Source: an uncultured Angelakisella sp. (GTDB lineage: Bacteria; Bacillota; Clostridia; Oscillospirales; Ruminococcaceae). Taken from it: 13,698 nucleotides of DNA. The DNA lies in assembly GCA_910585535.1 (NCBI GenBank), contig CAJUFK010000091.1:1-13698 (forward strand), given 5' to 3'. Under the pieces are notes generated by a model. The model had not been told where the DNA came from, did no database searches, and saw nothing but the letters and a program-made list of their open reading frames with translations. Positions 7,233-13,698 of the stretch are shown in pieces; position 1 is the first letter of the stretch, and the number at the start of each line of letters is the position of its first letter. Made by a program: the position numbers and the translations under genes.

Positions 7233-8830
7233 GGTGTTTTTACCCCCTTGCGGCTGTCCGGAGCAGCTTCGGCGGGATTCGGAGAGGTTGCGTTAAGGTC
7301 ACCCCCTCCGAACTTTGTTCCGAGGGCGGTATGGACATTTTCCGGGAGATGAGAAAGGGGAAGGGCCATGCAGTTGACCATACCACCTCCAGGAGTTTTT
7401 TTATCTTTTCCATAGAAAGGATAACGCCATGTTGCCGGATTGTTGCCTTCATGTTTGAAAGGGATGCCAGCATCCAGAAGGCTACGCTGTACCGCTGCCT
7501 CGCTTTTCGCCGTTGAAAGATCAAAATCCGAGATATTCTGTTCTTTCAGCCAGTTTGAATAGGTTTCCAGCAGAACGGTACGAGGGATAATGATATAGTC
7601 CATTCCGTCTAACGGCCGAATTAGACCCATTGTTCCTTGGCTACCTTGACGGCCTTGTAGGATTTGCTTCTGATAAGTTGGAAGAAAATATTCTGTGAGA
7701 AAACGGTAGAAGATTCGTGGATCATCATAGGTATATTGTGTGTTTGGTTCTTTTTCTTTCTGTGGTGCGGATTCCGGCAGGACCAGTCTCCAATAGTAGA
7801 GTAAGAGTTCAATGGCTTGTTCTTCGGTGATCCAGCCCACTTCGTCTGATGCAAAATAAAGATATTTCTCAAGCAACGAAAGTGCGGCACATAGAAGTTC
7901 TGTTTGGAGGTCTGATTTTGAGTGGGTGAAGCGTCCGTTTTTCTTGACCGGACGAAAATGCACGATGTTATTTTTCCAATTCTGTATAAGCTCTTTGCTT
8001 TGACAGAACCACCGGAGAAAACCCATTATCCCCAGATAGCAGACTTCGGACAAGTCTTTTAGTTCCTGTATCCTTTCCACATCGTAGGAAGCAAGTTGGC
8101 CTGCATCGATGGAAAGTGTAGTTCGATTATCTTCCGATTTACTGTCCTTAAATATAATTGGCAACGATAATGGAGATATAGCGGTAATTTGTTTGTTGAC
8201 AGAAGGAGGTATCCCCGGCATCAATGCAAAGGCGGAGTTTATATATGGAAAACAAAATTTGATGGGTTTACTAAAATACCAGTCACTAATTGTTCCGCCT
8301 ATGTAATCTAAAACGGATATAGATGGTTTGGTTTCCCTTGGCGATATGCGGGGATGTATAACCCATGGGCGCCGGAGTTTCCATTTATCACCACGCCATT
8401 TGGGAGGACCTTGGATAGCACAGAGCAAAACATTTAATACGGGGGATAACGCTGTGGAGGTTGCGCTCAAAAGAACCGCTGGCAACGGCGGCAATATACC
8501 GACCAATAAATAAGCTACTTGGCTAAGCAGAATCAGTAACAAAAGGATGGCTGCGGTTTCTGGCTGTTCGACATAACTTGGAAATTGAAGTAGACACCCA
8601 AAAGCCTTTTGAAAGGGACGATTTTTTAGTGCTTTCTTTTTGAGTGGGTTATGTTTGACTTTGATTTCATGGTCAAGTTTCTTTGATTTTGCTAAATTTC
8701 GGGCTTTCTCAGTAGCCATTTCGAGAGGGACAAGTTGCTTGTTTACCTTGGTTGAATTGATCGTTTGCGTAGTATGCGGGAGTTCAAGTGTAACGGAGTG
8801 TAGTTCGGGTTTCTTTTCCTTGCTGCTCAT
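7229..8830 (-). CDS. unknown membrane protein with possible C-terminal winged helix
   Basis: I do not recognise this 533-residue protein as a whole. It has a basic, lysine-rich N-terminus (1-75), then two closely spaced hydrophobic segments (about 92-112 and 116-138) that would form a membrane hairpin, then a large mainly soluble region (about 140-500). The part at about 408-495 (DYIIIPRTVLLETYSNWLK ... GIPFKHEGNN ... MVNCMALPL) resembles the small winged-helix-like tails found on element-encoded DUF927/primase-type proteins. That is inference from pattern only. The last 30 residues are Pro/Gly/Ser-rich and look disordered. The ATG has an AAAGGAG ribosome site (8840-8846). It is the first gene of the leftward operon and is coupled to the helicase by a GTGA overlap, so the two products probably act together, possibly with the membrane protein positioning the helicase. 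Confidence 0.6.
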   Translation of the reverse strand: MSSKEKKPELHSVTLELPHTTQTINSTKVNKQLVPLEMATEKARNLAKSKKLDHEIKVKHNPLKKKALKNRPFQKAFGCLLQFPSYVEQPETAAILLLLILLSQVAYLLVGILPPLPAVLLSATSTALSPVLNVLLCAIQGPPKWRGDKWKLRRPWVIHPRISPRETKPSISVLDYIGGTISDWYFSKPIKFCFPYINSAFALMPGIPPSVNKQITAISPLSLPIIFKDSKSEDNRTTLSIDAGQLASYDVERIQELKDLSEVCYLGIMGFLRWFCQSKELIQNWKNNIVHFRPVKKNGRFTHSKSDLQTELLCAALSLLEKYLYFASDEVGWITEEQAIELLLYYWRLVLPESAPQKEKEPNTQYTYDDPRIFYRFLTEYFLPTYQKQILQGRQGSQGTMGLIRPLDGMDYIIIPRTVLLETYSNWLKEQNISDFDLSTAKSEAAVQRSLLDAGIPFKHEGNNPATWRYPFYGKDKKTPGGGMVNCMALPLSHLPENVHTALGTKFGGGDLNATSPNPAEAAPDSRKGVKTP

Positions 8831-8854
8831 GGGCGAAAACTCCTTTCCGAATTT

Positions 8855-8873
8855 CCTCCGAAGAGTTCGGAGG
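8855..8873. promoter_or_regulatory. perfect dyad operator between divergent units
   Basis: CCTCCGAA (8855-8862) and TTCGGAGG (8866-8873) form a perfect 8-bp inverted repeat around a GAG spacer. Seen from the leftward promoter it lies just after the predicted start of transcription. Seen from the rightward -10 at 8886 it covers the -35/-10 region. A further TCCGAA half-site lies at 8846-8851. Placement on both promoters suggests a repressor site for both units. The regulator is not identified. Confidence 0.6.
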
Positions 8874-8883
8874 TTATGGAAAG

Positions 8884-8912
8884 AGTATAATCGAACTCCC
8901 GAAATCTGGGAA
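8884..8912 (-). promoter_or_regulatory. leftward promoter of the membrane protein-helicase-recombinase operon
   Basis: On the minus strand TTCCCA (8907-8912) is followed after 17 bases by TATACT (8884-8889). The -35 matches the consensus at four of six positions and the -10 at five of six. It lies about 55 bases before the ATG at 8830. Its -10 overlaps the -10 of the rightward promoter, so the two promoters could not be occupied together. Confidence 0.5.
8886..8891 (+). promoter_or_regulatory. rightward -10 box for the 687-residue protein gene
   Basis: A perfect TATAAT lies about 90 bases before the TTG start at 8978. No good -35 hexamer is present at 15-19 bases upstream, since that place is occupied by the dyad. 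The promoter may therefore be weak, activator-dependent or controlled at the dyad. The box overlaps the leftward -10 (8884-8889). Confidence 0.45.
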
Positions 8913-8917
8913 CGGAA

Positions 8918-8946
8918 TCTGAAATCACATTTTTTTCAATTTCAGA
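8918..8946. repeat. TCTGAAAT/ATTTCAGA inverted repeat in the rightward leader
   Basis: TCTGAAAT (8918-8925) and ATTTCAGA (8939-8946) form a perfect 8-bp inverted repeat with a 13-base T-rich loop. It lies in the presumed 5' leader of the rightward gene, ending about 20 bases before its ribosome site, and just upstream of the leftward -35. It may be a second operator or a leader hairpin. Confidence 0.5.
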
Positions 8947-8977
8947 CTGATTTGAGATGCGGAAGGGAGGAATCTGC

Positions 8978-11041
8978 TTGCCAGAGGAAAAGAGGGATAC
9001 TGCGGTTGGTTTAAGTCGAAATCTGATCGATGCATTGGAGACTCAGATTGATTCGGGTGTCATCATACCGAAAGAGGAGTCGGTCCTTCGACGGGATAGC
9101 ATACTCGATTATGTCCCGAACAGAAGCGATATTTTAGGTGTTCAGAAGGATGTTCTGATAGGAATCGAATGCTTTCAAGGGCTTTCGATTCGCTTCGGAT
9201 TGCCAACACACAACGCAGTAGCGTTTTTTGAAGCAGCAATCGAGAAAGAAAAAGAACTTCGCGCCCCCGGAACAGATAGAGAGTGCTTTCGATCACTGAT
9301 TCATCTTGCGTTGTCTGGACAAGGATTTCTTTTCGGTACGGCTTTTGACGGAGAGCAGCATATGGCTGTCCGTCCGTGCGATACCTTGGAATCATTCAAA
9401 ATTCCTGACAAGATAAGAGCAGAATTTCAGTGGGTTTCGTTAGAGAATAACGCCTTATTAGCAGGAGCAGTATATTTCCAGAAGGATTATAGGCTCTGCC
9501 AAAAAGTAATTGACGATTTAAGAAAACAAAGTGAAATCGTTTCACAGTGGTATAATATGGATAGGACAATAAAGTCTGGTGATGCTACATTTTCAGAAGA
9601 AGATATTCGAGACTTCTTTAGGATTTACCGTCAGTATTGTTTAGAGCAGACCGGAAGGGGGACAACGGAGGAGCGCAGCGTTTGTTTGCCGGCGACAGAA
9701 CAGAAGATTTTGCGGGACCTGAGATACATTGAGGAATCAATAGATCTATTGATTCCTTTGGATCGGTTGGTTCATCGACTTGAAATAGTCTTAAAAACAC
9801 CTGACGAAAGTTTGCGTCTGAAAGAGAAAAACAGGTGGCTCGATGATTTTTATCGATGGCTAAATTGTCTGGATCAAAAGAAACTGGAACACACCGTAGA
9901 AATTGCTCAACGCGAGAGGGACTTGGACCAAAAGTTAGTGTCTCAACTTGGATTAAAAGTTTTTTTCAAGGCTGCCGAATCGGCCCAAGTACCAAAGGAC
10001 CAGGAACGAGATATGCCTATCTTGAACAGGAAAGTAGCAAATACTTTTTTGTGTCATTTAGAGCGACAAGCGTTATATGAGTATCGAAAACATCCTATTT
10101 ACCAGTGTTTTTGTAAAGTGCAAGTTGAATTATCAAAAGAATGGGTTGCTGAGGCAGGACCATTTTACTTGGCACACTGGTTTATCAATAAACAGGAGCC
10201 AAGGATACCGCTTTTGAAACGGAGTTATCGGTTGGGGGATAAACATATCCAAATCGCTACTTCGGTAAAAGCAGAAACGGATTGGCGGTTGTCTTTTTTT
10301 CAGCAATGCCATTTTCGATTTTTTCATGAACTGTGCAAATGGTATGAAAATGTGCAGTATAGAAATCCCACTCTTTCCCCTTGTAATCAAAAATTGTGCG
10401 ATGCGCTTTACGCGAGATGTAGGAATCAACTTGTCAAACAAAATTGGTTAGCTGTTGGAGGAAGATCCATATTGTATGGTACGGATAGTGAGATCCCCAT
10501 TTTTAAGTTGTACCAACAGCTTAATGGGGTGTTTGACTTTCATATTCCTGTATACGCGAAATCCATATGTCGCACTGATAATTTGTTCTATTTCTTCTAT
10601 GAAAAGCAAGACCAGCGTGTAGTGAAGGTCAAACGGAAAATACGGAAATTGCTGGAGCATGATGAACAAGCCATTGTAAAGCAATATAAGCAAATTGCAC
10701 TATTGGATCCAGACGGAATTGGGCACGGCATTATGCCGTTGAAATGGCATCGAAAATTAGCAGAGTTCTTAGAATCTGTAATCAAAAGTGATCCGGATGT
10801 TGAAGCGTATGTTATAGGAGATACTGATCCATGTTATCCGGGAAGCAACATCAGATTATCTGAATTAAATGAAACAATACAGGCTGAGAAAGATACGGAT
10901 AAATATTTCCCAGAAGATATACAGCCATACTTATCTATTGTAGAATGGTATATTCAAAAGGTTTGTGCTGACATGATTGCTGCTGATTTACAGCCCAGAG
11001 TTTTAAGTATGTGTAAACGACTGTTTTTGGAGGATAGATAA
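8978..11041 (+). CDS. large protein of unknown family
   Basis: I do not recognise this protein of about 687 residues. It has no signal peptide or membrane segment. It looks largely alpha-helical, is rich in charged and aromatic residues, and contains scattered cysteines without a clear metal-binding cluster. No nucleotide-binding, nuclease or helix-turn-helix signature is obvious. Segments that could help distant searches are FGTAFDGEQHMAVRPCDTL near the N-terminus and LDPDGIGHGIMPLKWHRKL and VIGDTDPCYPGSNIRLSEL near the C-terminus. The frame is open from an ATG at 8957, but no ribosome site precedes that codon. An AGGGAGG lies inside the extension (8964-8970), seven bases before TTG 8978, so the TTG start is preferred. 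The gene is AT-rich compared with the genes on either side of the element. It is divergent from the helicase operon and shares its control region, which suggests a common function or a regulatory role. Confidence 0.65.
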   Translation: MPEEKRDTAVGLSRNLIDALETQIDSGVIIPKEESVLRRDSILDYVPNRSDILGVQKDVLIGIECFQGLSIRFGLPTHNAVAFFEAAIEKEKELRAPGTDRECFRSLIHLALSGQGFLFGTAFDGEQHMAVRPCDTLESFKIPDKIRAEFQWVSLENNALLAGAVYFQKDYRLCQKVIDDLRKQSEIVSQWYNMDRTIKSGDATFSEEDIRDFFRIYRQYCLEQTGRGTTEERSVCLPATEQKILRDLRYIEESIDLLIPLDRLVHRLEIVLKTPDESLRLKEKNRWLDDFYRWLNCLDQKKLEHTVEIAQRERDLDQKLVSQLGLKVFFKAAESAQVPKDQERDMPILNRKVANTFLCHLERQALYEYRKHPIYQCFCKVQVELSKEWVAEAGPFYLAHWFINKQEPRIPLLKRSYRLGDKHIQIATSVKAETDWRLSFFQQCHFRFFHELCKWYENVQYRNPTLSPCNQKLCDALYARCRNQLVKQNWLAVGGRSILYGTDSEIPIFKLYQQLNGVFDFHIPVYAKSICRTDNLFYFFYEKQDQRVVKVKRKIRKLLEHDEQAIVKQYKQIALLDPDGIGHGIMPLKWHRKLAEFLESVIKSDPDVEAYVIGDTDPCYPGSNIRLSELNETIQAEKDTDKYFPEDIQPYLSIVEWYIQKVCADMIAADLQPRVLSMCKRLFLEDR

Positions 11042-11090
11042 ACCGATTTCCTCAGGGGGGCTTTTCTATAAGATATAAAACCAGTCCTAC

Positions 11091-11180
11091 CTTGAACAAG
11101 AAAAGCATACGAGTTCAAGCGATATACCTCGTCCAAGTGTAGAGCGCAGCATCGGAGCTTGGACGAGTATGGTTTTCTTG
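11091..11180. repeat. tandem dyads with CTTGRAC half-sites in a convergent intergenic region
   Basis: Bases 11042-11352 hold no credible gene. They contain CTTGAAC (11091-11097) with GTTCAAG (11113-11119), then CTCGTCCAAG (11128-11137) with CTTGGACGAG (11158-11167). That makes four half-sites of the form CTTGRAC or its complement within 77 bases. An outer pair, CAAGAAAAGCATAC (11097-11110) and GTATGGTTTTCTTG (11167-11180), is complementary at 13 of 14 positions, so the whole block can also fold as one long structure. As a terminator for the rightward gene the second hairpin is followed by TTTTC. It could instead be a protein-binding or recombination site. Confidence 0.6.
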
Positions 11181-11294
11181 TGAAAGGCAGGCTGGTAGCA
11201 TTCCAATTGCTTCTTTCCTTTGGTTCTGATTTCTGCTACAAAGCAATCCCACCTTATTGTTTTTTTACATCCTACTAAATACCATTTGCGAAAC

Positions 11295-11332
11295 AGCCCA
11301 GCGTCCTCCTTTATCTGCGTGGACGCTGGGCT
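11295..11332 (-). terminator. hairpin, probable terminator of the YqaJ cassette
   Basis: AGCCCAGCGTCC (11295-11306) and GGACGCTGGGCT (11321-11332) form a perfect 12-bp stem with a 14-base loop. It begins 20 bases after the end of the leftward gene that stops at 11353. Only a short TTT follows on the minus strand, so termination may be partial. Confidence 0.6.
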
Positions 11333-11352
11333 ATAATTAGCTACCACTCATT

Positions 11353-12114
11353 TTAACCGGCCTCCGCTAACTCTGGTACCAGCTGAGCAGCATTCACGAT
11401 TTCCATAAACTGCCGCCCAAAGGCTTTCGCCTGGGCCGCCTCTTCCTGGCTAAGAGCAGTAACCGCCTCAAAGTTAAACAAAGCATAAGGTTTTCCTCCC
11501 TTGCTGGTGGCCTTCTCCAAGGTGATCCTCGTGACCACGCTGGAAATCGGCGTCAGGGTACACAACAGCCGGGTGGAGTATCTCAAAAACCGGTTCTTGC
11601 TGGTCACCGGGACACGCACCAGCAGGGGGATGATGCTCCCCGGCCGCAGCAGAAACAGCAGTACCGATTCCTTGCAGGCCTTGGCGTTGCTCTCCCCATT
11701 CTTGGAGCCGAAATCGTTGAAGGGACAGTGGGCGCAGGATTTCCCGTCAAAGGAAATGATGCTGTTCTGGCTCATACAGGTGGGCGGCGTACCTTCCACC
11801 GGGTCCGGGCTGTCCCAATAGGCCCTGGGAGTGGTATAGTCCAGGATGATCCCTGTCAGTTCCTTTTCCGCTTCCTCCCCAGCCAGCCCCGGGACGGAAA
11901 ACACCGTAGACCCCCCGGACGGGGATTTGACAATATCGAAAAGGTCAAGGGACAAGGGCTGATTCTTCAAATTCTCCCGAATGATGCCCAAGGCATCGCC
12001 ATTCAGAGCCATATAGGCGGAACCGGAGGGAGCCAGAGCAGCGTCGGCAGCAGGCTTTTGCAATTCCTGAACCTTACCCTCCAAACGGCTTTTCAGTTTT
12101 GCGGTATCCATCAT
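11353..12114 (-). CDS. four-cysteine protein of a phage/element recombination cassette, function unknown
   Basis: A 253-residue cytoplasmic-looking protein with a probable zinc site: Cys113, then CAHC (Cys127 and Cys130) and Cys147. The rest alternates hydrophobic strand-like stretches (LLFLLRPGSIIPLLVRVPV, 152-170; VVTRITLEKA, 193-202), compatible with a single-strand DNA-binding fold. No exact family is recognised and it does not look like a typical RecT. Position suggests a partner of the exonuclease, since it follows the YqaJ gene by 11 bases. Two ATGs are adjacent. GGAGG lies four bases before the first and seven before the second, so the start may really be at 12111. It is the last gene of the cassette, followed by a hairpin. 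Codon use is GC-rich compared with the helicase region. Confidence 0.65.
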   Translation of the reverse strand: MMDTAKLKSRLEGKVQELQKPAADAALAPSGSAYMALNGDALGIIRENLKNQPLSLDLFDIVKSPSGGSTVFSVPGLAGEEAEKELTGIILDYTTPRAYWDSPDPVEGTPPTCMSQNSIISFDGKSCAHCPFNDFGSKNGESNAKACKESVLLFLLRPGSIIPLLVRVPVTSKNRFLRYSTRLLCTLTPISSVVTRITLEKATSKGGKPYALFNFEAVTALSQEEAAQAKAFGRQFMEIVNAAQLVPELAEAG

Positions 12115-12125
12115 AAATCCTCCAT

Positions 12126-13070
12126 TTACCCCGCCGCCTTAATGGAAAAGCGGCGGTATGTTGTTTGATTTGCGTACTTCTTGTAAAGGGCCGGATGCTC
12201 GGCTTTCAGCGTTCTGCTGTCCAGCCGCTCCTGGGAGACACTTTTCCAGGTGATGATTCGCTCTCCCACGGTCCCCACCTCGTTCTCCCCCATCATCTCC
12301 TTTAGGAGATTTTCGGCCTCCTGTTTCCGTTCAGTGATGGCATCTAACTGCTCACAGGCTTCATCGTACTGGTGGAGAAGTTCGACAGCAGTCTCCGGCA
12401 GGGTAATTTGCGAGAGGGGGACACTGTTGGGAAACCGTTCCGCAAGGAATTTGGCTGATGCCTTGGAACCATCCAGAGGGGGAGGAGTAAGGCTCTGCAC
12501 ATGGCCCCAGAAATCCGATTCCAGTTCGACGAGCATGGAAATCAACTCCTCGTCACGCTCCACAAACTTCCAGCGGAAGGTGTTCCCTCCGATAAGAACG
12601 GCGATGTAGGCCCCTCGGTAGCCCGTCACCGCCATATAGTGCTGGATTTGAAGCTGGTACTCGTCCGGGATAGTATCCTCCCATTCTCCGGCCTTGTAAG
12701 CGGTGGCTGTCTTGGCCTCGAAGATACAGGGCCCAAACTCCGGGTGCTGACAAACGCCGTCCAGATTCGCCAGCATAAAGGGGTGCTCTTCGCTTTGAAG
12801 AAGCTGCTTTTCCAGGCAAACCTCAATTCCAGTTCGCTTACTGAACTCCAAGCGGACCAGCGCCTCCAGCTGGGTCCCCCAATAGGCTGCCTCTCCTGCC
12901 CCCTGCTGGGGAAGCTGGTCGGTTTTCTCCATCCACAGCTCTAAAGGGGATTTGTACCGGTTGATTCCGCACACCACCGAAGCATCCGAGCCGCCAATCC
13001 CCTGCCTGCGATTTTCCAACCAATCCTCATAGGACATATTTTCGGTAGAAGCTAAAACGATTGCCGCCAT
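12126..13070 (-). CDS. YqaJ-type viral recombinase (lambda-exonuclease fold)
   Basis: A 314-residue nuclease of the YqaJ family, expected to resect double-stranded ends to give single strands for annealing. The N-terminal motif is RRQGIGGSDAS (21-31). Metal-binding PD-(D/E)XK residues are Asp104 (ANLDGV), Glu118 and Lys120 (FEAKT), and EYQLQIQHYM (137-146) carries the conserved glutamines. The C-terminal part (about 225-265) is a helical, probably coiled-coil stretch, followed by a short tail (LDSRTLKAEHPALYKKY) that is common in these proteins. The frame is open upstream to 13250, but ATG 13070 is chosen because AAGGAGGTG precedes it and the family motif starts shortly after. The longer start would overlap the DUF932 gene. 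It follows the DUF932 gene by 13 bases. Confidence 0.9.
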   Translation of the reverse strand: MAAIVLASTENMSYEDWLENRRQGIGGSDASVVCGINRYKSPLELWMEKTDQLPQQGAGEAAYWGTQLEALVRLEFSKRTGIEVCLEKQLLQSEEHPFMLANLDGVCQHPEFGPCIFEAKTATAYKAGEWEDTIPDEYQLQIQHYMAVTGYRGAYIAVLIGGNTFRWKFVERDEELISMLVELESDFWGHVQSLTPPPLDGSKASAKFLAERFPNSVPLSQITLPETAVELLHQYDEACEQLDAITERKQEAENLLKEMMGENEVGTVGERIITWKSVSQERLDSRTLKAEHPALYKKYANQTTYRRFSIKAAG

Positions 13071-13083
13071 CGTAACCACCTCC

Positions 13084-13698
13084 TTATGCAACAGCCAGCG
13101 CCATCTTGTACGCCTTGTCGATGATGGGATTCCCTTCCACGGTGCGGAGAAACAGGTTTTCATCGTAGTCCCTGGTCCTGCGGATGGGGTCGGCGTGGAT
13201 AGCAAAATCACTGACGGCGTTGACGAATCGGTAGCCGTTCTTCCCCACATGGGCCAGGTCCGGGGCCTCCCAATACCGGGCCTTCAAATCCTCCAGCATC
13301 CGCAGATTGTTCTTGCGCTGGATTTCCGGCAGGTCCTGACCCACCGGAAAAAGCTCCTCCATAAACTCGGTGACCTTCCTGTCGCTCAGGCTGATTTTGG
13401 ACAGAGCGTCGATGCTCCGGCCCAGTTCCTCCATATACCGCTCGGCCAGCAGTAAGGTCTCCTTGGCCTCGTGGATGCGGCCCATCACATTTTCGGTGTG
13501 CTTGGTGGTCCAAACACGCTTGGCGGTGTTTAAGGCCAGATTTAGGGTATTTTGGCAGACCACCCGGACCGGGGTCATGGCAACTTTGATGCCGCTGCTG
13601 CCGTCGTGGGAGTTCATCACCACCAGATAGGGGGCAATCTCGTCCCCGGCGATGATGTAGCGGTGAGGCATCCGGGCCAGCATCCAGACCTTGCGGCC
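13084..13698 (-). CDS. DUF932 (phage/plasmid-like) protein, 5' end outside the window
   Basis: The C-terminal 204 residues of a DUF932 protein. The frame is open to the window edge, reading GRKVWMLARMPHRYIIAGDE, so the start lies farther right and Met at 13683 is not the true start. Recognisable stretches are YLVVMNSHDGSSGIKVAMTPVRVVCQNTLNLAL and the downstream helical part. Such proteins are common on plasmids, phages and conjugative elements of Firmicutes, usually next to recombination genes. Their biochemical role is not well defined. It is the first of three tightly spaced leftward genes in the window. Confidence 0.85.
   Translation of the reverse strand, partial: GRKVWMLARMPHRYIIAGDEIAPYLVVMNSHDGSSGIKVAMTPVRVVCQNTLNLALNTAKRVWTTKHTENVMGRIHEAKETLLLAERYMEELGRSIDALSKISLSDRKVTEFMEELFPVGQDLPEIQRKNNLRMLEDLKARYWEAPDLAHVGKNGYRFVNAVSDFAIHADPIRRTRDYDENLFLRTVEGNPIIDKAYKMALAVA

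Larger units (their letters stand above)
2971..13698. mobile_element. integrated serine-recombinase element (left end and part of interior)
   Basis: The element is inferred from several signs. A gene tail is cut off at about 2970. A large serine recombinase reads toward that junction and ends 140 bases from it. An outward-facing promoter lies between them. Farther in are DUF932 and YqaJ genes typical of conjugative and phage-like elements. Base composition drops sharply from the GC-rich chromosomal genes to the recombinase and helicase region, then rises again after about 11350, so the element may be composite. The right end is not in the window. Bases 2971-3112 have no gene; they hold an ACTGTT...AACAGT dyad (2991-2996 and 3021-3026), which may be part of the recombinase attachment site, and the promoter listed separately. 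Confidence 0.65.

Noticed and set aside
11042..11075. GGGGGGCTTTTCT following the large gene as an intrinsic terminator
   Set aside because: The G-run has no matching C-rich arm nearby, so no stable hairpin forms despite the T-tract.
11087..11347. 86-residue open frame on the minus strand in the convergent intergenic region
   Set aside because: It has a GTG start without a ribosome site and spans both the terminator hairpin and the tandem dyads. The sequence is better explained as structured non-coding DNA.
12126..13250. Longer start for the YqaJ gene, adding 60 residues
   Set aside because: The extension overlaps the DUF932 gene, is not family-like, and ATG 13070 has an excellent ribosome site.
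1..13698. CRISPR array or cas genes that would link the DinG-like helicase to a type IV system
   Set aside because: No series of regularly spaced direct repeats was seen, and no protein shows Cas features.

Overview
The window looks like a chromosome/mobile-element junction from a gut-type Clostridia (Oscillospiraceae-like, e.g. Flavonifractor relatives). This is an inference from strong AGGAGG ribosome sites, GC-rich core codon use, palindrome-rich intergenic DNA and the kinds of element genes present. No marker gene fixes the species.

Layout. (1) Positions 1-2970 are GC-rich chromosome. A palindrome-rich intergenic stretch (1-589) is followed by a rightward operon with a fold-type I PLP aminotransferase, a one-pass membrane-anchored protein and a multi-pass membrane protein, closed by a perfect 14-bp hairpin (2878-2908). 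Just beyond it, on the minus strand, are the last ten codons and stop of a gene whose tail (AAQAAIKAGK-stop) resembles the C-terminus of pyruvate, phosphate dikinase. Similarity to that gene is lost at about 2970. (2) From about 2971 to the right edge the DNA looks like an integrated element. At its left end is an outward-facing consensus promoter. Next comes a leftward operon (8830 to 3113) that encodes, in transcription order, a two-TM membrane protein, a DinG/XPD-like helicase with an apparent 4Fe-4S cysteine set, a 37-residue SHOCT-like peptide, and a large serine recombinase. A divergent gene (8978-11041) encodes a 687-residue protein I do not recognise. The two transcription units share a compact control region with overlapping -10 boxes and a perfect dyad. 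(3) After a convergent intergenic region with tandem dyads (11042-11352) comes a GC-richer leftward cassette typical of conjugative or phage-like elements: a DUF932 protein (cut by the window edge), a YqaJ-type exonuclease and a four-cysteine protein of unknown function.

How they may work together. The recombinase probably integrates and excises the element at the 3' end of the dikinase-like gene, and the DUF932/YqaJ cassette is a DNA recombination module. The most interesting part is the AT-richer locus 4988-11041. There a DinG-like Fe-S helicase, a membrane protein and a novel large protein sit under one divergent, apparently repressible control region and are co-transcribed with the recombinase. 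Its function (replication or maintenance of the excised element, conjugation, or anti-plasmid/phage defence) cannot be read from the sequence.
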